The notes: a model not told the origin generated them from the letters alone. Positions 27,667-36,294 are shown, counted from the stretch's first letter. The stretch is DNA of 64,000 nt from Jiella flava (GCF_017349315.1 NZ_JAFMPP010000018.1:1-64000); one strand, 5' to 3'. Numbers and translations: made by a program.

Positions 27667-27851
27667 GCTCTTTCCACGGTTTGCCGCCGTTCTCTGGCGG
27701 TGCCACAGCTTCGGCGCGATTGCAACGAAGCGTCAGGTGGATTACCACGCCAGCATATAGTGTTTCGGCGCGATTGCCTCGATATGGCCGTTAAGTGCGG
27801 CCAACGCATCAGCAGATTGCATCGGGCATGTTGCAGGGGAGACGAAATAGC

Positions 27852-28322
27852 GTGCGTAGAAAACAGCGTCTGACGTTGCCGGTCGTCATCGGCACCGCGG
27901 CCCTCTGCCTCTCGACACTTTCGGCGTGCTCGACCACCGAGGTGCTGAACCAGGGTTACATCGTCGATCCGAAGGCGCTCGAACTGGTGCCGGTCGGTTC
28001 CTCGAAGGAACAGGTGCTTCTGGCACTCGGCTCGCCATCCACCAAGGCGACCTTCGACAACGACGTGTTCTACTACATCTCGCAAAAGCGCGTCCGGCCG
28101 GTGGCCTTCCTGCAGCCTCGCCTTGTCGATCAGCGCATCCTTGCCGTCTATTTCGACAAGAACGACCGGGTCGAGCGCATCGCCAATTACGGCCTGAAGG
28201 ATGGCAAGGTGTTCGACTTCATCACCCGCACCACGCCGACCGGCGGCAAGGATGCGAGCTTCCTCGGCCAGGTGCTGAGCGACACCGTCTCCGATTCGGG
28301 CGGCCCGACCAGCCTGCTCTAA
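27852..28322 (+). CDS. bamE: Outer membrane assembly lipoprotein BamE (SmpA/OmlA)
   Basis: Small lipoprotein of the BAM complex that inserts outer-membrane proteins. With the GTG start at 27852 (GGGGAGAC upstream) the chain has 156 residues, an export signal with a positively charged N-terminus and a lipobox LSAC ending at C26. The SmpA/OmlA domain follows with VGSSKEQVLLALGSPSTKATF, FYYISQKRVRPVAF and LAVYFDKNDRVERIANYGL. An ATG at 27828 is an alternative start. It is divergent from the bc1 chaperone gene and ends in a strong terminator. Confidence 0.9.
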   Translation: MRRKQRLTLPVVIGTAALCLSTLSACSTTEVLNQGYIVDPKALELVPVGSSKEQVLLALGSPSTKATFDNDVFYYISQKRVRPVAFLQPRLVDQRILAVYFDKNDRVERIANYGLKDGKVFDFITRTTPTGGKDASFLGQVLSDTVSDSGGPTSLL

Positions 28323-28340
28323 GCGGGACCACGATTTGCC

Positions 28341-28385
28341 CGACACGAAAAAGCCGGCTCGATCAGGGCCGGCTTTTTCGTGTCG
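28341..28385. terminator. Strong bidirectional terminator after bamE
   Basis: Perfect 18-bp inverted repeat: CGACACGAAAAAGCCGGC (28341-28358) and its complement at 28368-28385, with a 9-nt loop. The stem has a GC-rich core and T5 on the plus strand, with the matching A5 giving T5 on the minus strand, so it can stop transcripts from both sides. Confidence 0.9.
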
Positions 28386-28600
28386 CTCGCGGCGCCCGAT
28401 GACCTTCATCTCGTCGACCGACGGGGGCTTCCAAGCCGCAGTCATCATGTGGTGAATGCCGGCGTTTTGCAGCCAACTCGCCCAGCGTCAGATCGCCCAG
28501 GATCGCCGTAGCCGCAATCCTCCCGCCCTTCATCAGATCTCGCGTCGCATCCAGGTCGACAAAGGATCGCCGGGAAGGCCCGGTGGGCCCCAAACCGCCA
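28386..28600 (-). pseudogene. Possible decayed coding remnant
   Basis: Two overlapping minus-strand frames read like one broken protein. One ends ILGDLTLGELAAK near 28462, and the other continues as AGIHHMMTAAWKPPSVDEMK. A single-base shift at that point would join them. There is no start codon with a ribosome-binding site, and the sequence runs into the bamE terminator. I do not recognise the family, and the match could be accidental. Confidence 0.2.
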
Positions 28601-29464
28601 TCATGCCGAGATCTCGAGGAAGATTGGAAAGTGATCGGAGCCTTGCGCCGATGTATCGACCCGCATCTCCCGGACTCCCGAGGACAGCGAGGCGCTGATA
28701 AAGCAGTGGTCGATGCGGCCGGCATTGGCGTGGGTCGCCCCCTCGCCTTCCCCGTGGCCCGCGGCGACCCAGGCGTCGACCAGCCCTTCCGGGTTCGCGA
28801 GCCGGCCGTGTTTGCCTGCCATCGGCCCGACCAGCTGCGCATATTCGGCACTGACGGCGGTGAAGTTCATGTCGCCCATCAGAATCATCTCGCGCGGCAT
28901 CGGCGGGACGGCGCCCTCGGTCCAGCCCGCGGCAGGGTTGGGATGACCGCCGCACCAAGCCCCCCCTTCGGCCGGGGCGCGCGCGAAGATGTCCAGCATC
29001 GCCTCGATCTGGGGCAGGCGCGTCTCGGGGCAGAGGTGGCTCAGATGGGCGCAATAGACCCGCAGCGGGCCGCGCTCAGTTGCGATCACCGCCTCCAGCA
29101 GCCCCTGCTGAATCGAATGCTGGGTCAGCGTCCCGCGCTTGGGCAACGGAAAATTGCGGCTCGACAGGATCGGAGCCCGCGACAGTATCATGCAGCCGAA
29201 CTGGCGCCGCCGGTTGATCAGCCGGCCAGCGTCGTTGCGATAGCTCGCATCCATGTCGAGGTTGGGGGCGTAGACCCAGTGATGCTCAGGCAGCGCGTCA
29301 GCGATCACGGCGGGTCCATCCACCATTCCCGAGCGTTGCCAAAACCGGTCGACCTCCTGCAGCGCGATGACATCGGCGCCGGCGACGGCGGCGGCGATGC
29401 GCTCAAGGTCGTAGCGACCATCCTGGCCAAGGCCGTACTGGATATTGTAGCTGGCAAAGATCAT
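28601..29464 (-). CDS. Endonuclease/exonuclease/phosphatase (EEP)-family protein
   Basis: A 287-residue metal-dependent phosphodiesterase/phosphatase of the EEP superfamily, which includes sphingomyelinase-like and inositol-phosphatase-like enzymes. Motifs: SYNIQYG at the start, the metal-binding glutamate in IALQEVD, LMGDMNFT with the catalytic Asp-Asn, and the terminal GSDHFPIF histidine. No signal peptide is present, so it acts in the cytoplasm. The ATG at 29464 is preferred because GGGAG lies just upstream; another ATG 12 bp earlier is possible. It is the last gene of the ABC importer operon, which suggests that it acts on the imported compound or its phosphodiester. Confidence 0.82.
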   Translation of the reverse strand: MIFASYNIQYGLGQDGRYDLERIAAAVAGADVIALQEVDRFWQRSGMVDGPAVIADALPEHHWVYAPNLDMDASYRNDAGRLINRRRQFGCMILSRAPILSSRNFPLPKRGTLTQHSIQQGLLEAVIATERGPLRVYCAHLSHLCPETRLPQIEAMLDIFARAPAEGGAWCGGHPNPAAGWTEGAVPPMPREMILMGDMNFTAVSAEYAQLVGPMAGKHGRLANPEGLVDAWVAAGHGEGEGATHANAGRIDHCFISASLSSGVREMRVDTSAQGSDHFPIFLEISA

Positions 29465-29480
29465 CTTGGCTCCCATTGGC

Positions 29481-30548
29481 TCACGGCCGAATGTTCAGAT
29501 TGGGAATTCTGCGCCCGCCCGCGTCGAAGAGGAGCGAATGGGCAGCGTCGATCTGCACCGCGGCCGGCTCGCCCGCCGGCGGAACAGCGTCGCCCGCCAT
29601 GGCCAGGACGTGGAGCCGGCCGATTGCGGTCTCGACGCCGTAGAGCACCTCGCGACCAAGCGGCTCGACCGTCACGACGCGGGCCGGAAGGCCGCCCTGG
29701 CCCGGGGCGCCGAGACGAAGATCCTCGGGGCGCAGACCGAGCGTGATCCGACCTGCGGTGGAGGCGGTTAGCGTCATGGCGCCGGTGCCGATATGCAGCG
29801 TCTCGCCCTTCGCGTCGCCCTCCAGAAGCGTGATGGGCGGCGAGCCGATGAAGCCGGCGACGAAGGTGTCGGCGGGGCGGCGGTAAAGTTCGTCCGGCGT
29901 GCCGATCTGCGCGACCGCACCGCGCGACATGCAGATGATCCGGTCGGCCATGGTCATCGCTTCGATCTGGTCGTGGGTGACGATCAGCGTGGTCATGCCG
30001 AGCCGGCGCTGGATCGCTCGGATCTCGGCCCGCATCGACATGCGCAGCGTGGCATCGAGGTTGGACAGCGGCTCATCGAGCAGCAGAATGTTGGGCTGCT
30101 TGACCAGGGCGCGGGCCAGCGCCACGCGCTGCTGCTGTCCCCCTGAAAGCTCGGCGGGCTTGCGGTCGAGGAACTCGTCAATCTGCACCAGGTTTGCCGC
30201 TTCGACCACGCGGCGAGACAGATCGTCCTTATCGACCTTCTGGAACCGGAGAGGAAAGCCGATATTCGCGCGCACCGTCATGTGGGGGTAGAGCGCGTAA
30301 GATTGGAAGACGATGCCAACGTTGCGGTCGCGCGCGTCGACGCCGTTCACGACATGCCCGTCGAACAGAACCTTCCCCGAGGTTGGTGCGTAGAGGCCCG
30401 CGAGCAGGAACAGCGTCGTCGATTTGCCACATCCCGAGGGGCCGAGGATGGCAACGCATTCGCCATTGGCGATGCTGAGATCCATGGGCCGCAGGACCTC
30501 AGTCTCTCCCCAGCTTTTGGAGACCTGTTCGAATGCGATCTGCGCCAT
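29481..30548 (-). CDS. ABC transporter ATP-binding protein (UgpC/MalK type)
   Basis: Energy-coupling subunit of a CUT1-type importer. Walker A (GPSGCGKST), signature (LSGGQQQR), Walker B (ILLLDEPLSNLD) and the switch histidine (VTHDQIEAM) are complete. The C-terminal TOBE-like regulatory domain follows (ITLGLRPEDLRL). The 355-residue length is normal for this group. The ATG at 30548 is 1 bp from the permease stop; a start at 30569 would overlap that gene. Operon order on the minus strand is binding protein, permease, permease, ATPase, EEP enzyme. Confidence 0.93.
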   Translation of the reverse strand: MAQIAFEQVSKSWGETEVLRPMDLSIANGECVAILGPSGCGKSTTLFLLAGLYAPTSGKVLFDGHVVNGVDARDRNVGIVFQSYALYPHMTVRANIGFPLRFQKVDKDDLSRRVVEAANLVQIDEFLDRKPAELSGGQQQRVALARALVKQPNILLLDEPLSNLDATLRMSMRAEIRAIQRRLGMTTLIVTHDQIEAMTMADRIICMSRGAVAQIGTPDELYRRPADTFVAGFIGSPPITLLEGDAKGETLHIGTGAMTLTASTAGRITLGLRPEDLRLGAPGQGGLPARVVTVEPLGREVLYGVETAIGRLHVLAMAGDAVPPAGEPAAVQIDAAHSLLFDAGGRRIPNLNIRP

Positions 30549-30549
30549 G

Positions 30550-31605
30550 CTAGCCTTTGATGCCCCCAAAGCTGATCTGCGTCAGATATTTCTGCGCGAA
30601 GACATAGAGTGCGACGACGGGCAGCAGATAGATCACACCGGTCGCCGCAATGAGGTTCGGGTCCGCGCCCATCGCGTCCTGTGAGACCCAGAACAAGTAA
30701 AGGCTCATGACCATGTGCGAATTGTCGATCAGCAGGGTCGTGACGTAGACGTATTCCTCCCACCCGCGCAGGAAGGTGAAGGTGCCGACCGCGATCAGCC
30801 CGCCTGAGACCTGCGGCAGGACGACGAGGCGAAAGGCCTGCCAGCGCGAGGCGCCGTCGGTCACCGCGCTCATCTCGATATCCCAGGGCACGGCATCGAA
30901 GAAGGTCTTCAGGATCAGGATCGCGAAGGGGAGTTCCAGCGTGGTGAGCACGAGCACGACGCCCAGGATCGAGTTCAGCAGGCCCATCCAGTAGGACTGG
31001 ATGAAGATCGCCACCGTCAGCGCCATGACAGGGAAGGCATGCAGCAGCAAGATGCCGCGCGACAGCGTCTCACGGCCGCGAAAGGCGAGGCGCGAGAGCG
31101 CATAGGCGGCCGGGGTGGCGGTGATCAGGATCAGCGCGGTCTGGGTGCCGGCCAAGGCGAACGAATTGCCCATCGCCGACCAAATCGACGGCAGTTCGCC
31201 GATGGTCGAGCTGCGCCCCTGCTGGGCCGCCATTACGTCGGGATTCCACAGGAAGCGGAAGTTGTTGAGCGTGGTCAGCGGCAGGATAAACAGTGTGGTC
31301 AGGATGACGGCCGCGGCCGCGGCCATCGCCGGCACCCATGTGCGGAACCGTTCAGGCATCAGCGGGGGCAGCACGATCAGCGCAAGGTAGAGCACCGCGA
31401 CCAACCCCGCCGCGCGCCAGAAGACCTGCATCACCGCAGCACTGCCGAGCGTTGTCACCGACATGGTGAGAAGCCAGAGATAGGGCATGACGACGGGCAG
31501 CGAGACCAGCGTCAGGAAGACGGTGATCGTGCCCAGGAAGATCATCCGGTGCCGCCGCCCGCGCCGGGCAAGCGCCATCCAATCCGGGGAACTCTGTTCG
31601 GCCAT
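30550..31605 (-). CDS. Carbohydrate-type ABC transporter permease (MalG/UgpE-like) with extra membrane segments
   Basis: Inner-membrane subunit that contacts the ATPase through an EAA-type loop (SAVTDGASRWQAFRLVVLP). The 351 residues exceed the usual 275-300. After the first membrane helix, the chain contains an additional hydrophobic block (VFWRAAGLVAVLYLALIVLP, then AMAAAAAVILTTLFILPL) of about 70 residues before the normal periplasmic segment, so two helices more than standard are likely. The ATG at 31605 overlaps the stop of the other permease gene. Sequence in the same frame upstream of 31605 lies inside that gene. Confidence 0.88.
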   Translation of the reverse strand: MAEQSSPDWMALARRGRRHRMIFLGTITVFLTLVSLPVVMPYLWLLTMSVTTLGSAAVMQVFWRAAGLVAVLYLALIVLPPLMPERFRTWVPAMAAAAAVILTTLFILPLTTLNNFRFLWNPDVMAAQQGRSSTIGELPSIWSAMGNSFALAGTQTALILITATPAAYALSRLAFRGRETLSRGILLLHAFPVMALTVAIFIQSYWMGLLNSILGVVLVLTTLELPFAILILKTFFDAVPWDIEMSAVTDGASRWQAFRLVVLPQVSGGLIAVGTFTFLRGWEEYVYVTTLLIDNSHMVMSLYLFWVSQDAMGADPNLIAATGVIYLLPVVALYVFAQKYLTQISFGGIKG

Positions 31606-32522
31606 CACAGCACCTCGATCCGCGGCCTTGTCCGGTTCATGCCGTCGCCGAAGAGCCGCCACTGCAGCAGGGTGAAGCAAACCCCGAACAGCATCAGCGC
31701 GATCGCCAACGCTGCGCCATAGGCATAGTGCCCGCCCTCGAAGGCGCGGCGGTAGACGTAGAGCGCATAGGTCGTGCTGTCGTAGACCGGGCCACCATTG
31801 GTGATCAGCAGGATGTATTCGAATGTCACCAGCAGCGAGAGCGCCTGATAGATGGTGATGAACCAGACCGGCCCCTTCAGCGACGGTAGCACCACGAAGC
31901 GCAGCACCGACCATTCGCTCGCCCCGTCGACGCGGGCAGCGTGGAACAGATGTTCGGGGATCGAGCGGATGGTGGAGGTGAGCACCACCATTGCGAAGGA
32001 TGCGCCGACGAAGCCGTTGGCGAGGATGATGACAAGGAGCGGATGGTCGTTGCGCAGGTTCAGCGGGGCCAGGCCGAAGATGCCGGTGACGACCTGGTTC
32101 AGGAGGCCCTGCGGGCTCGAATCAACGACCCAGATCCAAAGCAGCGCATAGATCACCGCCGGGCTCATCCGCGGCAAGATCCAGATGCCGCGAAAGAGTG
32201 CGCCGAGACGATCGGACACTGCGGTGGTGGTGATGGCAAGCACCACGCCGAGGCCCACATTGAAAAAGAAGAGCGTCGCGGTGACATAGAGAAAGGTCGT
32301 CAGCAGGATCAGCGGAATCATCCGGTCGGCGCCGAGGATCCGGTCGAAGTTCTTCAGCGTCCAGGCGGTGACCTTGAGGCTTTCACCCATGTTGGTGAAG
32401 GCGATGCCCACGTCGATGACGATCGGCGCAAGGAAGAATAACAGCAACAGCGAGGCCGCGGGCGCCAGGAACAGTGCCGGGCGCGCGCGGCGGCAGCGAA
32501 CGGGGACAAAGGCCTGACTCAT
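31605..32522 (-). CDS. Carbohydrate-type ABC transporter permease (MalF/UgpA-like)
   Basis: A 305-residue inner-membrane protein with about six hydrophobic helices, the first at FLAPAASLLLLFFLAPIVID. The conserved cytoplasmic loop FHAARVDGASEWSVLRFVVLP contacts the ATPase. The pairing with a second permease and a single ATPase is typical of CUT1 importers for sugars, polyols or glycerol-phosphate compounds. It overlaps the next permease by the TGATG arrangement, so the two subunits are likely made in equal amounts. Confidence 0.92.
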   Translation of the reverse strand: MSQAFVPVRCRRARPALFLAPAASLLLLFFLAPIVIDVGIAFTNMGESLKVTAWTLKNFDRILGADRMIPLILLTTFLYVTATLFFFNVGLGVVLAITTTAVSDRLGALFRGIWILPRMSPAVIYALLWIWVVDSSPQGLLNQVVTGIFGLAPLNLRNDHPLLVIILANGFVGASFAMVVLTSTIRSIPEHLFHAARVDGASEWSVLRFVVLPSLKGPVWFITIYQALSLLVTFEYILLITNGGPVYDSTTYALYVYRRAFEGGHYAYGAALAIALMLFGVCFTLLQWRLFGDGMNRTRPRIEVL

Positions 32523-32579
32523 CGGCGGTCTCGTCGGCTTGCGAGGCGGCGGGGCTGGCGGACCAGCCCCGCCGGAGGA

Positions 32580-33944
32580 TCACTCGGCTGCGCTGTCGTG
32601 GATCTCGACGGCGTCGCCGAGCTGCAGGTCGAGTTCGTCGGCGATGAAGCCGACCGCCTGGGCCGCCGTCATCTTGCCGGTCTCGACCGCTTGCAAGCCG
32701 GTGAAAAGCACCTTGTTATAGTCGCTGAACTGGGGATTGTTGGGCACAAAATCTGCGCCTTCCATCATCGGCGAGGCCAGCGACACCACCCAGTTCGCCT
32801 TATAGGCCGGCAGCGCCGTCTCGGCATGGGTAATGGCGGTGTGGTTCGAGATGACCGCGTGGCGGACGTTGAAATAAGGCGTGGTCGCGATCGCCACCAG
32901 ATCGGCGGCGACATCGGGATACTTGGTCCCGGGGTTGATCGCATAGATGATCGGATGCGACAGGTTCGCGGGCTTGCCGCCCTTCACCGCCGCCGGCGCC
33001 GGCAGCCAGCCGATCTTGTGGGTATAGCCCGCCTCGTCTTTCGGCCAGCTCACACCCAAGGCGTCGCCGGTCTGCCAAGCCACCGCCCAGACGCCCTGAT
33101 GGAAAATAAACGCCTTTTCCTGCTTAAAGGCGGTCTTGATCGCATCCCAGCTCATCGCCGTATTGTCGATCGGGGTCACACCCTCTTTGGCGTTCGTCTC
33201 GTACCAAGCGAGCGCGTTCTGCATCTCCTTCTTGGGCAGCATCAACTTGCCGGTCTTGGGGTCGACGAATTTCACGCCGAACGACTTGAACACCATCAAG
33301 TAGTCGATCCCGACATTGGGGCGATGCAGCATGCCGTATTCCGCCGCCCCCTTGTCCTTCACCTCCTTGGCCAGCGCCGTCAGATCGTCGAGGGTGAAAT
33401 CGCCCCGCTCGACGGCAGCGGGCAGGCCATCGATAAAGGCCTCGTCCTTGCCGATCTTGCGCAGCATATCCTTGTTGTAGAAAAACATCCGGATCTCGGC
33501 GTCCTGCGGCACGCCATGGATCTTGCCGTCCGAAGCCCTCACCGACTCCCACAGGTTGGGCAACACATCGTTGAACGCCCAGGGTCGGGCAGCGATGGCC
33601 GCCTCCATGTTCATCGCATAGCCGTTTTCGGCGAACTTGCCGATCCATTCATGCGGCAGCGTGTAGATGTCGGGCCCCTGCTTGACCGCAAAGGCCTTGA
33701 GCATATCGAGTGCGTAGGCGTCCCACCCCTTCTGATTGCCCCGATTGACGTCGATCACGATGGTCTTGTCGATTCCGGCGGCCTTATATTCCGCGTTTAG
33801 CACTTTGGCGGCATCGACGATGTTCTGTTCTCGGTATGGCGTGTCGCGGTCGACCAAGGTCCACATTTTCAGGTGAATCTCTTCGGCCGACGCCGGCAGC
33901 GCAGTCAGCAGCGCCGTGGCGAGAATGGCGATTTTTCTGAACAT
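32580..33944 (-). CDS. ABC transporter substrate-binding protein (family 1)
   Basis: Periplasmic binding protein of 454 residues for the CUT1 importer. The signal peptide MFRKIAILATALLTALPASA is followed by EEIHLKMWTL, and ligand-binding-fold landmarks such as GPDIYTLPHEWIGKFAENG are present. Ligand identity cannot be read from the sequence; the family binds oligosaccharides, polyols and glycerol-3-phosphate derivatives. It is the first gene of the operon. The AT-rich gap to the divergent ROK regulator carries an inverted repeat at 33984-34008. Confidence 0.92.
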   Translation of the reverse strand: MFRKIAILATALLTALPASAEEIHLKMWTLVDRDTPYREQNIVDAAKVLNAEYKAAGIDKTIVIDVNRGNQKGWDAYALDMLKAFAVKQGPDIYTLPHEWIGKFAENGYAMNMEAAIAARPWAFNDVLPNLWESVRASDGKIHGVPQDAEIRMFFYNKDMLRKIGKDEAFIDGLPAAVERGDFTLDDLTALAKEVKDKGAAEYGMLHRPNVGIDYLMVFKSFGVKFVDPKTGKLMLPKKEMQNALAWYETNAKEGVTPIDNTAMSWDAIKTAFKQEKAFIFHQGVWAVAWQTGDALGVSWPKDEAGYTHKIGWLPAPAAVKGGKPANLSHPIIYAINPGTKYPDVAADLVAIATTPYFNVRHAVISNHTAITHAETALPAYKANWVVSLASPMMEGADFVPNNPQFSDYNKVLFTGLQAVETGKMTAAQAVGFIADELDLQLGDAVEIHDSAAE

Positions 33945-33983
33945 CTGCGGGTTTCCCCTTCAGGCAGCGGGTGAATTGATGGC

Positions 33984-34008
33984 ATTTAAATAACTTGGTT
34001 ATATAAAT
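33984..34008. promoter_or_regulatory. Putative operator between the importer operon and the ROK gene
   Basis: ATTTAAATAAC (33984-33994) and GTTATATAAAT (33998-34008) form an inverted repeat with one mismatch and 3-bp spacing, about 40 bp from both starts. It is embedded in unusually AT-rich DNA. The position fits a site for the adjacent ROK repressor that controls both directions. Confidence 0.5.
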
Positions 34009-34051
34009 TAAAAATGACACTGATCCGAGAGCAGCAGGACGAGAGGTGGTT

Positions 34052-35164
34052 ATGAACGCTCCGGGCTCTCGCCTGTCTCTCTCGCGCGGGCAGCGTCGCC
34101 TCGTCGCGCTCCTGCGGCGTCACCCGATACAGTCGCGCGCCTTTCTGGCAGAACAGCTGGAGGTTAGCCAGCCGGCGATCAGCAAGCAGGTGCAGGAGCT
34201 GATGACACTGGGGCTGGTGGTCGAGGCCGCCCGCCGAACCGGCCGCAGGGGGCCGCCGCAAATCGACCTGAAGTTAAACGCGGATGCGATCTTCGCCCTC
34301 GGCATCCACGCCGACTCCGAATCGGTGCACGTCGTCCTGCTCGATTTCTGCGGCGCGGTCCGGGGCGAGTTCGGGCTGCGGAACGCCTTCTCTGATTTCG
34401 AGGACGCGCAATCGGCCATCGTGATCGGGGCGCGGCAGTTACTGGCTGAAGCCGGCCGGGATCTCGGCGCGCTGGCGGGCGCCTGCATCGCTTTGCCGGC
34501 CCGTTTCGTGAGCAGCGAGGGCGCGCTCAACCTTGCGGACGCCGTTGGCACATGGCGGGGAGTCGACATCGCAGATCGGCTGTCGACGAGGCTCGGCTGT
34601 GACGTCACCGTCGAAAATGACGCGAACGCCGCCGCGCTGAGCGAAGTCGCGATCGGCAATCCAGACGGCTATGCCAGCTTCTTCTACATCTATATCGCGG
34701 ATGGGCTGGGGGGCGCCCTGGTGCTCGACCACCAGCTTTATCGCGGAGCGCATGGAAACGCGGGCGAGATCGGGGCGCTGCGTCCGCGCTCTACCAGGCG
34801 GCCGTCACTCGGCGACCTCGCCCGCAACCTCGGGAAGGACGCGCCCCCGCCGTCGGCCACGCCCGAAGTCTGGAACAATCATTTTGCCGCCCGTCCGGAC
34901 CTCTACGCGCCCTGGCTGGACCGCGCGGCGGCAGAGTTGCACGAGCTTCTGTTCGTCGTGCGGACACTGTTCGACCCCGAAGCGATATTCGTCGGCGGAA
35001 CCATGGCGATGGCCCTGCGGGAGGCGCTGATTAAACGCGCCCGAGAGCTCCGCCCTCCCCATCATTTCGTGGCCATGCCCCCGATCGTCGCGTCGCAGCT
35101 CGGCGGGCTCGCCTCCGCGGCTCAGGGCGCTGCGGTATCGGTCTTCCTGGAAGGCGCTGCCTAA
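34052..35164 (+). CDS. ROK-family transcriptional regulator
   Basis: A 370-residue sugar-responsive regulator. An N-terminal winged helix (QRRLVALLRRHPIQSRAFLAEQLEVSQPAISKQVQEL) is joined to a ROK sugar-kinase-like domain: LGIHADSESVHVVLLD, NDANAAALSEVAIG, YIADGLGGALVLD and GAHGNAGEIGAL. The CXCGXXGC zinc motif that normally follows GEIG is absent, so either this branch lacks the zinc or it has been lost. The ATG at 34052 is chosen for the GAGAGGTGG site upstream. It is transcribed divergently from the ABC operon and probably represses it until a sugar is present. Confidence 0.9.
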   Translation: MNAPGSRLSLSRGQRRLVALLRRHPIQSRAFLAEQLEVSQPAISKQVQELMTLGLVVEAARRTGRRGPPQIDLKLNADAIFALGIHADSESVHVVLLDFCGAVRGEFGLRNAFSDFEDAQSAIVIGARQLLAEAGRDLGALAGACIALPARFVSSEGALNLADAVGTWRGVDIADRLSTRLGCDVTVENDANAAALSEVAIGNPDGYASFFYIYIADGLGGALVLDHQLYRGAHGNAGEIGALRPRSTRRPSLGDLARNLGKDAPPPSATPEVWNNHFAARPDLYAPWLDRAAAELHELLFVVRTLFDPEAIFVGGTMAMALREALIKRARELRPPHHFVAMPPIVASQLGGLASAAQGAAVSVFLEGAA

Positions 35165-35365
35165 AGCATCGGCCCGAAAATCGGAATCGATTTTCGGCAA
35201 AGCACGATGCGTCGATTCAAAGGCTTAGAGCGACCTTTCTGCGTCCGATCGGACGCAGGGCGCTAGCGGAATGCGATGAACGGGAAACATCCTTGCGCTC
35301 CCCGTCCTTGTTTCGCCGCATGATGTGAGCCGAAACGTCATGCAACGTTTCGGCATCATGCGCGA
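35162..35365 (+). repeat. Dispersed repeat, modules A and B (complete copy)
   Basis: Module A (35162-35266) contains CCGAAAATCG-GAAT-CGATTTTCGG and the perfect palindrome CTGCGTCCGATCGGACGCAG (35239-35258). Module B (about 35264-35365) contains CCGAAACGT-CATGCA-ACGTTTCGG. Module A recurs at 2658-2764 in reverse; module B recurs at 23245-23337 and, in reverse, at 43949-44048. The remaining sequence of this intergenic region, to 35548, shows no supported gene. Confidence 0.85.
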
Positions 35366-35548
35366 GTGGTCCGATTCCGGCATTTGATCCCGTGCTGTGG
35401 AGACCGCTCAGCACATGTCGGAATCGAAAAGGCCACGGGCCAAGGTTATGATCCTCTTGGACTTTTCGAATTTGACATTGGATTCAACGGACGCCCCCAA
35501 CGGGGATGCAAATGTCAAATTCAATCCACGAGCAGAGAGTCGACGATA

Positions 35549-36211
35549 TCAGATCAGCCGGACCAAAACGTCGTAGGCGCCGTCGATGTCGGCGGCAAGC
35601 GCCGTCACCACGTCGTCCGGCATACACGACGCGACACCTTGGTAGATGAGTTCGTGTTGGCGGTTGGACATGCGAAAATTTCCGCTTTCGCGTAAGAGGT
35701 GGAAATAGGGGCTGATCTGAAGCCAGAGGTTCTCGATAATGCCGAGGAGAATCGGCGAGCCGGCTTGGCGGTAGAGCGCGAAGTGGAAGTCGTAATTGGC
35801 GGCGACGTAGGACTTCGGATCGGCGCTGCGTTCGGCTGCGTCCAGCTGCTCAAGAACCGCCGAGAGCTGCGTGACGAACGCCGCGTCGGCGCGCTCGGCC
35901 GCCCAGCGCGCCGATGTCGTCTCGACCTCGACACGAACCCGGCGCAGATCCTCCAGCCGTTCGCGCGACAGCTTCGGAACGCCGATCGTGCGCCCCGAAA
36001 CTACCGTCAGCACCCCCATCGACGTCAACCGCGCCAGCGCCTCGCGGACCGGCATCGGGCTGACGTCGAAGGCTTCGGCCAGGCTCGCGACGGTCACCGA
36101 CTGTCCCGGCACCATCCCCCCCTCCAGGATGAGTTCGCAGAGACGGCGAAACACGCCGTCTTGGAGGGTCTCCCTGCGGAGAGGCGTGATGCGCTGACTG
36201 AAGACCGACAT
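35549..36211 (-). CDS. GntR-family transcriptional regulator (FCD domain)
   Basis: A 220-residue regulator. The N-terminal winged helix reads VFRRLCELILEGGMVPGQSV, LAEAFDVSPMPVREALARL. The C-terminal all-helical FCD domain has the metal or ligand residues in NYDFHFALY and RQHELIYQ. FCD regulators typically sense sugar acids or small organic acids. It is divergent from the ribose-type importer operon and probably controls it through a site near 36277-36294. The ATG at 36211 is preferred over a GTG at 36241, because GGAG lies at a good distance. Confidence 0.92.
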   Translation of the reverse strand: MSVFSQRITPLRRETLQDGVFRRLCELILEGGMVPGQSVTVASLAEAFDVSPMPVREALARLTSMGVLTVVSGRTIGVPKLSRERLEDLRRVRVEVETTSARWAAERADAAFVTQLSAVLEQLDAAERSADPKSYVAANYDFHFALYRQAGSPILLGIIENLWLQISPYFHLLRESGNFRMSNRQHELIYQGVASCMPDDVVTALAADIDGAYDVLVRLI

Positions 36212-36276
36212 GAAGGCACTCCGATAAAAATTCGGCTTCACGATAAACTTTTCCTGTCCCCGCTTGAAGTCATTTC

Positions 36277-36294
36277 GATTTTAGATCAAAAATC
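36277..36294. promoter_or_regulatory. Putative GntR operator
   Basis: GATTTT-AGATCA-AAAATC is an inverted repeat with perfect 6-bp arms, placed in the 142-bp gap between the divergent GntR gene and the importer operon. The surrounding stretch (36271-36300) is AT-rich. The spacing and dyad symmetry fit FCD-type GntR regulators. Confidence 0.45.
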
